From Perkinsus marinus ATCC 50983 (Eukaryota > Perkinsozoa > Perkinsida > Perkinsidae), in assembly GCF_000006405.1 (NCBI RefSeq), contig NW_003213889.1, positions 652,239 through 716,238 of the forward strand: a stretch of DNA of 64,000 nt. The letters run 5' to 3'. Below are positions 45,446-56,474 of the stretch, in pieces. The position numbers were made by a program, and so were the translations under genes. The notes under the pieces are model-generated. The model was given only the letters and a program-made list of their open reading frames with translations, made no database searches and had not been told where the DNA came from. Numbering within the stretch: the stretch's first letter is position 1; every line of letters begins with the position of its first letter.

Positions 45446-46528
45446 AGCTCTGAGCACTAGAGATTGATGCCACTGGTGAATAGTTGACACTATTGATATT
45501 TCCTCAGTACTGCTATCATTGTTGTTGATGAGTGATTCGATCTTTAGGAGTATTCACAACTCGGCACTATGTGCAGTTGTTGTACTATTAACTGGTCTTG
45601 TTGCGTTCGTTACTTACACGAGGATTCATTTGGTATTATACAATAAAGTAACCGTATTGCTGACTTTATTCCATTTGTGATCTTCTCAAAGTGTCTATTT
45701 CGAAGTTACCATTACTACTACTACCACCACTACTACTTCTACTAGTACTACTGGTAGATTCTATCTCTGTAGTGCCACTCAAAAATTATTCTAGTGGTGA
45801 TAGCATATAGAAATCCCTATTCGAATGCATTCTTAAGAACTAACAATTAGTATTACAATGCATTAGTATATACCATCGTATTAGGATGTATCGACCCCTC
45901 CTCATATTGATATGTCAAGGCAGGAATTCGTAAGGAGTGAAATATTTAGGAATAGTTATTTGAAGTGGCTAGTTTCAACTGGGTCTTTCCCAGATTCCTT
46001 AATCTCCTCATGTGTAGTAGTCTGAGCGTTGCTCTAACTGTTCGAAGTATTTGAGGGACTGCGATGAAGATATGAACCAGTGTTGGTGGATATATGTTCG
46101 CTTCCCTCAGCTGAGCTAAGGAGCTTCCGAGACTACTAAGATTTTATATACAGATCAAATTTCAAGCGTACAGGACCCAACGATAATTTCCCAAAAATTT
46201 TCTACTGCCTCAGTACATGTAGCTGACCATGTGCGCTGATATGAACTCTTATTTCGGCGTATGACTTCGGTACGAGTACAGTAGACTTTACGAATGATAA
46301 CGCAACCAGAGGGCAGCAAAAAGGAGAATTTGGTGGCAATACTGATAGGGGTCCAATGCTACTATGAATAAAAGTAGTCTCGAATCGGCCACACCCGCCA
46401 GAGGTGATATGATAGTGTGTATAGAAATAGTATAAAATGTTCATAGTCGAGGCCTCACTCTGCAGAGGGACTTCCGTCAACTTCACAGGGGATATTGGTA
46501 TCTATATGAAGATACATTAGATCGAAAC
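45446..46528. other. Intergenic with family-B repeat
   Basis: No gene supported. Includes an interrupted run of CTA/ACT triplets near 45710-45755 and a family-B repeat at 46080-46240. Downstream flank of V-ATPase G and 3' flank of the convergent IRE1-like gene. Confidence 0.5.
46080..46240 (+). repeat. Family-B dispersed repeat
   Basis: gtgttggtggatatatgttcgcttccctcagctgag at the left (two words of the family joined), aaatttcccaaaaatttt in the middle and acatgtagctgaccatgtg at the right. Confidence 0.5.
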
Positions 46529-49500
46529 TCAACCTCGAAATGACATGATGCTACCAATGCTAAGATTCACTCTTGCCTTACCCCCTTTGTTGGGGCCTTG
46601 GCGACTATCATCATCATCTTCACTACTCCTAGTCAACATTTGAGACTTCTTGTTATTGTCATCACTACTACAACTGCCATCAGCAGCAACCTCCATACTA
46701 GTGCTAGACTCGTCAAAACCAACCATTTCAATTTCACCATCGAACTGTGAGACAACCGAGCCGCTACGGCACGACATAGAGCCTTTGTTGAGGGCAACGG
46801 CGAAGCTATCACTAGTGGTATCCGAAGCCTTATTAAGGCACAAGGGTCTAGGGGGACCAGCCCATAGCATGTCAACATGACGACGACCAGTACGCCTATC
46901 ATCCCAATCAGTGAAAATGTCGTACACTGATTCAACACTGGCGATCTCGACTAGAGTATCACCCAAAGCTTCGAAGTCCTGCAGCCCCCCTGGCAACTCG
47001 TGCCACACTCGTTCGTACAGGCCACTGTACAGCACCTAGAGAAACGATAGTCTTATACAATTCTACTAGTGTTGGAGGAATATATGTTTGCTAAATGGAG
47101 GAGTGGAAGTAGGACGCAAGTTCACAGAAACCAATAAGAAATTTCCGAAATTTTCTCGGAATTTTTACATTTTTACCAACACATGTAACTGACCATGTGC
47201 ATATTCTCCCACACTGCTCCATGCAAATACCCTAATATTACCTCAGCCGCGAACAACATAGGCTTATCCGTCTCCGCACACCTCAGAAGGAATCTTACAT
47301 TAGCCTCCATCACATTAACCATATCAATAGGTGGCACCAGCCTCAGTTCATCATAGTCTCCTGCCTCGTCAACAACTATCTCATGATTGCTCTTGCCCTT
47401 ACCCTCCTCATCGACCTCTGCAGCTTTTCCAACAGCAACGGTCTCAGCCCGAGGCCTTCCCTTAGTAGCACGTACCCTCAGATGAGGACACGATACAGAA
47501 TCCTCATTAGAGGCATCCGCTTCCTCTCCACTAGAAGTCGGGTTGTCGCTTGCTACATCAGAGCTGTCACACCGTCGCCTACGACGATAGCCCGAGGGCG
47601 ATGAGAAGGAGGTCTCTTCAGCATCAGGTGAGCAGTAGGTCGCGTCCAGCGCTGCCTCCGGTAGCTGTATAGGTAGGGGTGGCTGACCAGTACGGTCACC
47701 AAGTGGAGTGTGGTCACTAGCAGCAGCAGCAGGAGAGTCCACAGTAGCCTTAGGGCTGACCAGATATCCCAGTACTTGACGTACAGGACTAGTCAGGCTC
47801 TTAGAGCGATGCTGGGCAGCATGACGATGAGCATGACTGTGTGAAGACCTTCGTAACCTTTCCCGCTTCCTAGCTCGATCGTACTCTGCCACAACATACT
47901 TCGGATATGTGTAGTGCACCCAAATTTTCTTCAATTTATCAAAGTCTAGTGTCTTGAGGTAGCGTATATGCTTGGCCGTAAAGGGGGCGTCCAATAGTAG
48001 TGGAGTCTGATGCCAAATAGCAAAGTTGTCGAGATACTCCTGAGTCATATCGTCCCGCGGCAAAGGGCGGTCAGCCAAGGCACAGCCCAGATCGAATAAG
48101 TGCAATCCTCCCGAGTTTATCCCTCATCATATTATCCTCATGAGCGTCCGTATCTCTCAATGCCATTATAATCAGCGATGCATCTCGAGCCACTTCAGGG
48201 TCTATATCCCGAACGGTGACCTGAGAGGCAGTCGGGTGCTTGCATACGAAATCCTGTATAACGCCTTCGAATGTGTTCCAACTCGCCACACACGCCTTGG
48301 GACAATACGCTTTCAGATACCGCACCTCCTTCATCGCGTTACTAGCAACAGCATTTCTAACCGCTTGAGTGAACTTAGGAACGTTAGGTCTCTGGCTGAG
48401 CTCTTGCTTAGGATTGCGGAATATAAACTGAGGGTCATCCACATTTCTACCCAAGAACAATACCCCTCCATGAACCGTCCTAACATCGCTCTCGCCGTGC
48501 TTGAATGCTATCCTAGTAAGATCGTTAAACTGCTGCAAACGCTTATTCATACTAGCCTGCAGTAACACATCTTGCCACTCTGGTAGATACATAATGTCTT
48601 GTCGTATATCCAAGAACCTCCCCATCTCGTAGGGTTGCTCTACCAAATCTGTTGATAGTAATTCTGAACCCTCCATATCGTCGTCTTCATCATCGTCATC
48701 TTCCATTTCTTCACTAATTTTATCATCATCATCTACGCCCGACCCCGGCGACATGTTCTCCCCATCCGGCGCCACGACCTTGAAGACCTGTACCCATCCT
48801 GCGATAAACCGATACACTACAGCCCCTAGTCCCATGAGGCCTAGTAAGAAGACCAATACTATGTAATTATGTTGGTACTTCACAGCCAGAAACTCCCTAA
48901 GGGAAGTATTCCGAGCCACATCGTTCAGGTAATGGACTTTCGCGGGGTCGGCGGTTGCCACAGTACCTCCAGGGCCTGGCAAACTGAGGGGTCGTATCTT
49001 ACCAGCATCATGGTAACCGTCTCCATCCGGTAGGCGTCCAAGGCCAGGACCAGGTGGCGCTCGAGGACCCCGACCCCCTCTACCCGGACCACCATCATCA
49101 CCACCCAGACCACCAAAGAACAGCTTATTAGGTCCATTCAACTTGATAAAAATCGATGCCATCTCGTCTAGCGTGACCCCACCTTCCAATGCTAACTGCA
49201 ATGGCTCTGGACTTCGCCGTCGGTCCTTATACATATGGTAGGGCTCCTCATCCATAGTCGATGCCCTCATAGAGCTCCTATCATCGTAAGTGAACGGGGG
49301 ATACAACTGCGGTCGGCCATCGTATGCATGGGGCATGTTCACATAGGAAGGCACTGGTAACTTGTCATACCCAGGGAACTGAAAGGGAGCACCACAGTGA
49401 CTCAACCTGACTATCCTCCTTCTACCTCTTATTACCTCGTGACACCAAGGACCAGCATGTGCCACTGGGACCATGGCCAGCTTAGCTGGAGTATCCTGAG

Positions 49501-50641
49501 GGCTTACCACGGCGAATACAGAAACCACTGGTGAGTCGAATACTAAAGTTATCATGGGCTTCTCGACTTGGGCAGACCGTCCATGCCCTTGCATAGGAGG
49601 ACATCGATTTTTATCGAATATTTTCTTATAGACACTAGTCTGGTTGTCCAGTATACCAAGAACACTAGTCAGGGCTCGAGCACGGGCATTGACCTCAGTA
49701 CCCGGGAAGAGATGTTCATGTGTCACTGGTGGGAACTCAACATAGCTAGCTCGCCAGACTTCATCCGAGTCCTCAGCAGCTAAGGAGTGCAGTGCCCATT
49801 CCTGTCGAGCAAAGACTAGCTTATCCTCCTTGCTATAGCGTCCAGTAGAGCGGCCACCGGGAAGATGCCACTTTACTCTTGATGACGAGAAATCGATAGT
49901 GACACCTCCCTGCAGTTTACTGCCCGTAACGTACATACCCGGAAATGCTGGGCTGTAGAAAGGCGCTACGCCGACCATATCTTCCAATAGAGTCGGTAAG
50001 TGAGTGAAGACCCTTTGCGAGGGGGACTTGGGGTTCGGTGTCACTATGTAAACAGTACCATCGAGAGCTGGGACAATCCTGGGCGTTTGAGTAGGGTCAT
50101 CTCCAGCAAAGTGTGATGCCAGATCACCGATGCCAAGCTCCTTCGCCACAGTCTCGTTGAAACGAGCGTCAACTGTAGGAGAGTTGGCCTGATACGTCCA
50201 TAGCTTAGTCCCACAACCGTCGTATGCAATAAGGCGACCATCAACTAGTGACACTACGAAGTCTGTGGTGTCTTTGAAGAGGTCCATCATCTCTTGAGAC
50301 TCGATGGGATTGGGCAATGACGACGTTCCTGACTGCGATGATGATGGAGAGGAGCTAGAGTCCCGATCGTGGACGACAGTAACAATATCAGGATCTTTGC
50401 AAGTTCCATCACCAGCCGTTAATAAGCCTTGGGCTTCGCAGTAGCCACCAAAACCATCAGCATCATAATCATCAAATAGTTCAGTCTCCCCCATTTCGTT
50501 GTCTAGAGTGGCAGCTTCTACCAGGGACCATTTGGAAGCCAGCGAGTAGAAGAGCAGTAGTAGTAGTGGCAACAACAGCCTATGACGACGACGAGGAGCA
50601 GGAACCAGGGCGTGCCAACGCCCTTGGTGCCTAGGAGACAT
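46529..50641 (-). CDS. IRE1/PERK-type luminal sensor fused to PI4K-like kinase
   Basis: Large gene: exon 47242-50641, a 206-nt intron carrying a family-B repeat, and exon 46529-47035; about 1301 residues if one extra base near 48096 is discounted. Signal peptide at about 20-43. Residues 125-450 match the ER-luminal domain of IRE1/PERK by eye: DFVVSLVDGRLIAYDGCGTK then WTY, DGTVYIV, EVWRASYVEF, FDSPVVSVFAV. One transmembrane helix at about 592-616, then an acidic cluster (636-660). The cytosolic part is not the Ser/Thr kinase plus RNase of IRE1. It matches type II/gamma PI4-kinases: GGVLFL with FRNPKQE (732-747), RDTDAHEDN (catalytic-loop D832, H834, N837), HLFDLGCAL (metal-binding D), then HIRYLKTLDFDKLKKIW. 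The usual ATP lysine is Arg742 and the catalytic-loop Arg is Ala833. The tail is Ser/Arg-rich. The start is the first ATG before the signal peptide. Confidence 0.8.
47069..47216 (+). repeat. Family-B repeat inside IRE1-like intron
   Basis: agtgttggaggaatatatg on the left and accaacacatgtaactgac on the right. It occupies most of the 206-nt intron (47036-47241) of the minus-strand gene. Confidence 0.6.
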
Positions 50642-51565
50642 GGAAAGGGGCTACTAAATGCATTCACTGTAGAGTATGATGCATTACCATAATTTAACAC
50701 AACCGTTACCCTATAGTTGTTCATGAGTGTTTAGATGCCCATGGGGTAATGACGTTTAGTGGCTACATCAATGTCAGATTAATCATATTCACACATGTGA
50801 GAGGAAGGGTGAGCGGGGACGGAGTCACCAGGGGTGGTGATGACGAGTCGCTCCTCGGTGAGTTTGTGATGCTACTTGCGTTTCCTCTCAGAACATAATC
50901 AGTTTCACCGTCGTCTAACGGTCTCCGTCGCGTATAAAAATTTACTCGAAAAACGTCTTTTGCGAGGATCGAACCTGCGCCTCTCCGGAATATATGCCGC
51001 GTAGGCACGGCGTCGTCGCCACTTGCACATATAGCTGCGAGATCTATATATAGTGTATGATGTGATCTGGTATACATAGCTACCTCCTCAGTGAGGACTC
51101 CTCACTAATAATAGTCCGATCAATCCGATACGGTTCTGCATGGAAGTTTTGGTAACAATCGAATTAATGGCTCTTTCGAATATTGATACTTGTAGTGAAC
51201 AGGACGTCGTATTCTATCACACCAATCACCAAGGTATATTGAATATACACAACGGCAAGTGGCAATACATGATTACTCCAACCTATCACTGAGCGTCAGA
51301 CACTCTTATCTCAACCAACACGACTATGGGTTGTTATAGATCCCATGAGCGTTGGTTTCGCGATCGTTCGAAGTGTTTCTCTCTTAGATGGTGACTTTTA
51401 CCGCGGCGCCAGAGTGATGTTCTCCGCAGAATTCTCACCGAGTAGTAATATGATAATCGACAATACCGTCGAATTCGTCTTCAAACTCCCCATAGTAACA
51501 CAAAATGACGTTTCTAACATGAAACTAATATATGCGGAGACACGACCAACATCCTCGGCATCAAC
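50642..51565. other. Intergenic with tRNA-like sequence
   Basis: No protein gene supported. On the minus strand at about 50955-51040 a T-arm-like word (AGGTTCGATCCT) follows a GCCG/CGGC stem and loop, but acceptor and T stems do not pair well enough to call a tRNA. It probably contains the promoter of the IRE1-like gene at its left edge. Confidence 0.4.
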
Positions 51566-52127
51566 TCAACTATTCCTGCAGTTACGTGCCAGGTGTCCGG
51601 GCTTACCACAGTGGAAACAGTTCCTTCCTCCACCACCACCACCTGACAAGAATATACACTCAGAAAGATTCGTCAAGAACAGAAATAATGCTCTTACGAT
51701 TGTTGTTGTTGTTATCTTGATTGTTTTCCTCGTTAGGACACTCACGTGCCAGATGACCAGACTGGCCACAACGAAAGCAGTTCCTCGTGTCAGCTGATGG
51801 GCAATCCCTGCATAAAAAAGGATCCTCAGAGAGACCAGTAGTGCAAGTAGTTGCCTACCTTGCGAAGTGCCCTACTTGTTGACACTTGAAGCACGGCCTG
51901 TCATTGCTTTGGTCCTTGGGACAATCTCGGGCGAGATGATCAGGTTGACCACAGTTATAGCAGTTCTGTGGGCGACGACGCGCTCGCTGGAGAGCAAGAA
52001 GTACTGCCAAACATCACTTTATGAGATAGCCTACCGAGTCATCATCAAATTGTCGTGGACAATTCCTAGCATAGTGCCCAGTCTCGTTACAAATGAAGCA
52101 AGCTTGAGAAGGAGCTGTGGCGGCCAT
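51566..52127 (-). CDS. CNBP: CNBP/Gis2-like five-knuckle CCHC protein
   Basis: Four exons (52035-52127, 51859-51986, 51698-51807, 51566-51642) with introns of 48, 51 and 55 nt encode 135 residues. Five CCHC zinc knuckles are spaced along the chain: CFICNETGHYARNC, CYNCGQPDHLARDC, CFKCQQVGHFARDC, CFRCGQSGHLAREC and CFHCGKPGHLARNC. The third is completed across an intron. An asparagine-rich then glycine-rich linker precedes the last. This is the CNBP/Gis2/HEXBP family of single-stranded nucleic-acid-binding proteins that regulate translation and transcription. There is no capsid or other retroelement domain nearby, so it is a cellular gene. Coding joins all keep the frame to the TGA. Confidence 0.9.
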
Positions 52128-52613
52128 GATAGAGGTAATACCCAACACCCTGAAGAATGTGACGGGAAACTGCGTGCAGTGAACGCAGACACTTGAATAA
52201 CAAAATTTCAAGATGAACATAGTAAGCAAGATTTTGTGCAAGTCTTGAGTTGAGTCTTTTACGGTATCCACGATCGTTTGATAGTTAACGTCAGAATTGG
52301 TTCTCAAACTGCGTTCATTGGTTTTGGTTTTTTTGGATTTTATCGGAACCAGATTCGAAATGAATTCCGAAACTTGTTGGACTAATCGGAAGCCCTATGA
52401 ATTTCAGATCAGCCCTAGGCAATTCTGTGCTGCATTTTTGGAGTTCAATACCCTCCTCCTCAGTGGAAGAGTTGACCTGATTGAATGCAAACTGCGCCTC
52501 CCAAAGGCCGTTTTTGCTACTCAGGCTTCATCGTGAAACGCTCATATCGCTATGAAAGCCCTTTTATACGTATTGTCCGTCAGTAATTGATTTAGTCACT
52601 GCTCTCTGTTGTT
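52128..52613. other. Divergent promoter region, CNBP and carboxypeptidase
   Basis: The 486 bp between the start codons of two divergently transcribed genes. It holds no conserved frame and no obvious motif. Confidence 0.5.
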
Positions 52614-55410
52614 ATGTTATCGTCCTTCCAAAGGCATCGGCGGCGGTCGTCGTTTCTGACCCTACTCCCAATTTTACTCCTGACGGCCGCCCTTTGCCCA
52701 ATTCTTGTCAATGGAAGAGTCCCTCTGTCTAATTTACGTCACCAAATTGCCAATGCATCATCATTTCCAGGATTCGGTCCTATCACCTATCTTCCGGGGT
52801 ATGCATGGCATCACTATCCGAGCACGGTGAAACCAATACTCAGATACGACCACCCCTTACCCAGAGGAACTAATGCAGGTTATCTCCCACTCTACAAAAA
52901 GCCTCAACAATGTAAAATAGCGAAGCCCTTGCAAGCGTTAATCATAGCAACTTTTAGGTGTAACGGCCATGTACTTCATTTTAGTACCAAGTGCTGGTGA
53001 TCCAGATAAGGACCCCGTAGTTCTCTGGCTGCAGGTACAGTACGCGCACTCTAGAGAGTTTGTTTTATGTCACCGACACAACCTCTGAAATTTTGTATAT
53101 AGGCTCTCCGGACTCTATAACATCCTTCATGTCGCGAAAACTAGTGGTTAAAACTCTGTGTGAACTCATCGTGGAGAAACTGCTTCGTCGCTCAGGGTGG
53201 TCCTGGTACGTCCGGGCTCGTTGGATTCTTCCTCGAAAACGGTCCGGTCAAAGCAATACAGACTGAAGCGAAGCTAGTTGACAACAGTCAATCTTGGCAT
53301 AACAACGCGACGTGATATCAATAGTGCTTGTTGCCCTCATCAAAGGGAGCTCTTTATTATTAGATATATAGTAGTAGATCAACCTGCACCCGTTGGTATG
53401 AGCTTCGTCACTGATGATAAATGCCTGCCGGAGAGTGAGGACGAAGCCATCAGAAATCTGGGAGATTCGGTAGGGCATGTTGCTGCTTGTTCCTATAGAA
53501 TCGTCCCAAGTCAGGTGAGTCTGCTATTAGGAACTTATTTTCCCAACTTGGCAAAACTCCCTTTTTATGTTTTCGGAGAGTCTTACGGAGGAAAGTACTA
53601 CTCGGATGTGGGGGATTGGCTTCTATCTGTCTGCAAGCTTAAGGTTACGTATAAGTCCGGTACTACCGTTTTAGTACAGCTTAAGCAGACTAGCTACACT
53701 GTATTGATAGATGTCAGTGGAGCCACTGAGCCTATGATACCATAATTTGCTCTATTCACACAATACTTGCAGATACGTACCAGAGCTTGCTGTTGATTTG
53801 CAAGAACGTCATTCCTGGGTCAATCTGCAAGGTGTTGGTGTTGGCGACGGTTGGGTAGACCCTCCAACACAGCAGATGACCTACAAGGAATTCGCGTAAT
53901 AAGCTCCTCGTTAGATAGTCGAATTTCCCACACAGATTCCAACACGGATTGATCAATGCTCCTGATAATGCTGAAGTCGAGAAACTCGAAGAAGCATGTC
54001 TAAAGGCACTCGAAGGGACTAATACGTACCCACATGGTGTTGTTGCTCGGACACGTGATAGTTCTCGGGCTCACTCAGCGTGGAGGCATGGCGACAGGCT
54101 AATGACGTGTGCTCTAGAATAGAAGATTACATTGTGAATAATAGTCAAGTTAACATGTAAACCGTGAGCTTCCCTTACCCACTTTGAATGTCATGGCTAG
54201 GTACGATGTACGTATGTATGGCGAGTATAATAATGCTGTCCTCACTGAGTGAGTTGGGTAGAGGTCACCTTTGATGATAATTGGGCCCTTGTAACACGTT
54301 GTCGGTCGATCCCTATCCAATTCGAGGGAGTTTATGGCTATATGGAAAGGCACAATAGGACTGTTCATGAGACTAGAGTGAGATGATGACTCGTTACGTG
54401 GGATCGCGGCCTATGATGATAATGATAAGGATACATTTCTCGATTGGCTTCGCATTGGTCAATAGTTCGATCAGCATGGCGAGGACATGGCTAGGTACCT
54501 TCGAAAGGCTGAAGTCCGTGCAGCGATGAATGTAGATCCAAGAGCAGCGCCTTGGTCTGAGGACAACGCTGCAATAGCGTAGCTGAGTTGTTGTTAATAC
54601 AATGCGGCAATAGATGCTCGGGTGTAGATACATCCTAGCCGGCTGGGAACAGCGATCAGCGGCACATTTGTATACTCAGTTGTTGAGGAACAACACTCGA
54701 ACACTCCTTTATAATGGGATGTATGATATGGATTGCAACATGATAGGCACGGCCAGATGGATGCGTGAGTTGATACAGTTTGGGTATCATCTCACTGCTC
54801 TTATTAGTCAATATGGATTGGGACCTCATAGAGCAGTTTAAGCAGACAAAGCGTAAACCGTGGTCGATCAAACGTAAAGAGTTGAAGACCACAGACCAAT
54901 CAGCGACTAGTGCGAATGGTGGGATTACGGAGAAGGTGGTGGAGGAAACTGTAAGAGAACTCCATCCTGTTTGTTTGAGTGCTATGGTCGCTCAGGTGGG
55001 CGGCTTTGTCGAAGTCGGTGCTCTCACTCACATAGTTATCAATCAGGCCGGGCATCTGGTAAGGGCTTGAGCGAAGACCTATGATAGTCATTGGAGTTCC
55101 ACTCGTGATATGGAAAACAGTAGTGAAAAACATACTACGACTACTGCATACCGCGAATACCGCATTTTTCACCGAGTTTTGCGACACTTCACGTTAAACG
55201 GGTGGTGAAACTCTACTGTAGGTTCCCATGGATGTGCCCCATATAGCCTCCCATATGCTATATGCTTTTACAAGGGGATGTTCATTATCTGATGATACAT
55301 GTCGTGACGAGGGGATGGGGATAGTATCAACAGCAGCACGAGCCGCAGAAGTGATAGATTTGGTATTAGAGGATCACCTCACATGCATTTTGTTTACGTC
55401 CATTACTTGA
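52614..55410 (+). CDS. Serine carboxypeptidase (S10 family)
   Basis: Fourteen exons: 52614-52911, 52958-53034, 53196-53311, 53364-53469, 53515-53594, 53773-53895, 53936-54025, 54079-54156, 54201-54248, 54495-54578, 54628-54764, 54808-54950, 54996-55058, 55222-55410; 543 residues, all joins in frame. A signal anchor (LTLLPILLLTAALCPILVNG) fits entry to the secretory route or lysosome-like vacuole. S10 landmarks in order: VVLWLQGGPGTSG (oxyanion site; usually NGGPGCSS), NNATYIVVDQPAPVGMSF, catalytic serine in GESYGGKYVPELA, CSRIEDYI with VNMYDVR, catalytic aspartate in LLYNGMYDMDCN, and histidine in NQAGHLVPMDVPHIA. The catalytic triad is complete, so an active acid carboxypeptidase is likely. 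Introns are mostly 40-53 nt; the longer last one holds a family-A MITE. Introns 4 and 12 are multiples of three and could be retained. Confidence 0.85.
55092..55214 (-). repeat. Family-A MITE in carboxypeptidase last intron
   Basis: Inverted relative of 43807-43904, with ends tggagttccactcg and gggtggtgaaactct. It fills most of the 163-nt intron 55059-55221; the exon acceptor (ctgtag) lies seven bases beyond its right end. Confidence 0.75.
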
Positions 55411-55798
55411 GGTACCGTCACCCTCATAAGGTATCTTATATGACCGCTGCCATGGAGCTCTTCTCATAGAGGAGTACTGGAGTCGAATGGTGAACACTAA
55501 GTTGGTGCTGCTTCTCGTGTGGCTTGTGTTGTGTCAATCATATGCTGATTATAATAAGAGGTGCTGAGAAATTGCCAAGGGCCGATTGAGTGTGCAAGTT
55601 GAGTCCGTGACGCGCCCGATGAACGATTGTTCTGATTGTTGTTCCTGGTCGCTCTCATAGTCAATCCAACACTTGGTGATTTTGCGTATGGTAGCAATGG
55701 GAATCCCATTATGGGATCAAAAGAGGTTAATGCACCAATATATATTGTACTTGCGTGCTACAGCTAATGTAAAATGCTGAAGAATCACAAGGGAACAA
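55411..55798. other. Sequence left of gap, possible PSS 3' part
   Basis: A minus frame ending at 55497 (polar, asparagine-rich, with YAKSPSVGLTMRATR) could be the C-terminal exon of the phosphatidylserine synthase whose 5' half lies right of the gap, but it has no recognisable motif. Nothing else supported. Confidence 0.3.
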
Positions 55799-55898
55799 NN
55801 NNNNNNNNNNNNNNNNNNNNNNNNNNNNNNNNNNNNNNNNNNNNNNNNNNNNNNNNNNNNNNNNNNNNNNNNNNNNNNNNNNNNNNNNNNNNNNNNNN
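55799..55898. other. Assembly gap of exactly 100 N
   Basis: A run of 100 N interrupting the phosphatidylserine synthase gene; true size unknown. Confidence 0.99.
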
Positions 55899-56474
55899 TG
55901 TCGAGAAAGTTGTGTAGATGGTGGGGATTTTCTGCATCCCAAAGCTCACAGTGTCCGCGTAGTTCTTCTCGGGCAAGGGCTTGCCCAAGTTCGGGTCCAA
56001 CCATCCCAAGAATTGGCTGATGGATGGTATGATTAATAAGCTGGGAAGATTCTATTACATTGCATTATCCCTATTATAGTTGATCAAGAGATACAGCAAA
56101 AAGCATGAGTAGCACAAGGCGACACCAAGCAGCACTCGCCATACCGCTTTGAAGGGTCTGAGAAGGAGCCTTAGGATTTGGTAAAATTATGGTATGGAGT
56201 ACTTGGTAAAGACACCATGATCTGGTAGATAGACAACACTTAGTGAGACTATGATGACAGCTGCAATAAGTATCTCTACTTTCCACATAACATCCTCATC
56301 AACATTGACAAGGGGTGCTGCCAAGTTGTTGATGACGTGATTCAGCATTGAGTATTGAGCAGCCCTCTCATCTAGTGCAGGTGGGAACGATCTGCTCTCA
56401 CCGTTTAAGACCCCCGTGGAAACAGCCATGAGTAGTAGAGGGAGTAGAAACAGCCCAAGAGTAAAACTATGCAC
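55899..56474 (-). CDS. Phosphatidylserine synthase, base-exchange type, 5' half
   Basis: Exons 56203-56474, 56059-56157 and 55899-56016 (running into the gap), introns of 45 and 42 nt. The product begins with a hydrophobic stretch (LGLFLLPLLLMAVSTGVL). It then has two helices separated by a loop, VVYLPDHGVFTKPFKAVWR, followed by QFLGWLDPNLGKPLPEKNYA. These align with PTDSS1/2 and plant PSS1, ER membrane enzymes that swap the head group of phosphatidylcholine or -ethanolamine for serine. Just after NYAD the frame must shift by one base to continue as CELWDAENPHHLHNFLD, so one base is missing at about 55956, close to the gap. The catalytic core lies in or beyond the gap and cannot be judged. 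Confidence 0.75.

Noticed and set aside
48080-48110. Programmed +1 frameshift of the Perkinsus mitochondrial type
   Set aside because: The gene is nuclear with spliceosomal introns, and there is no second such site; a single-base assembly error is simpler.
46529-50641. Canonical IRE1 with Ser/Thr kinase and RNase
   Set aside because: No HRD, DFG or RNase (KEN) motifs are present; cytosolic motifs fit the PI3/PI4-kinase superfamily.
51345-51797. 150-codon plus frame
   Set aside because: Its second half is the complement of CNBP exons and the first half has no recognisable features.
51566-52127. Zinc knuckles as a retroelement Gag remnant
   Set aside because: Five regularly spaced CCHC knuckles split by three introns and no capsid, protease or polymerase nearby; this is a CNBP/Gis2-type cellular gene.
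54808-55070. Carboxypeptidase ending at the TGA shortly after AGHLV
   Set aside because: A GTAAGG donor overlaps that point, and the exon at 55222 continues with VPMDVPHIA, the expected S10 ending.
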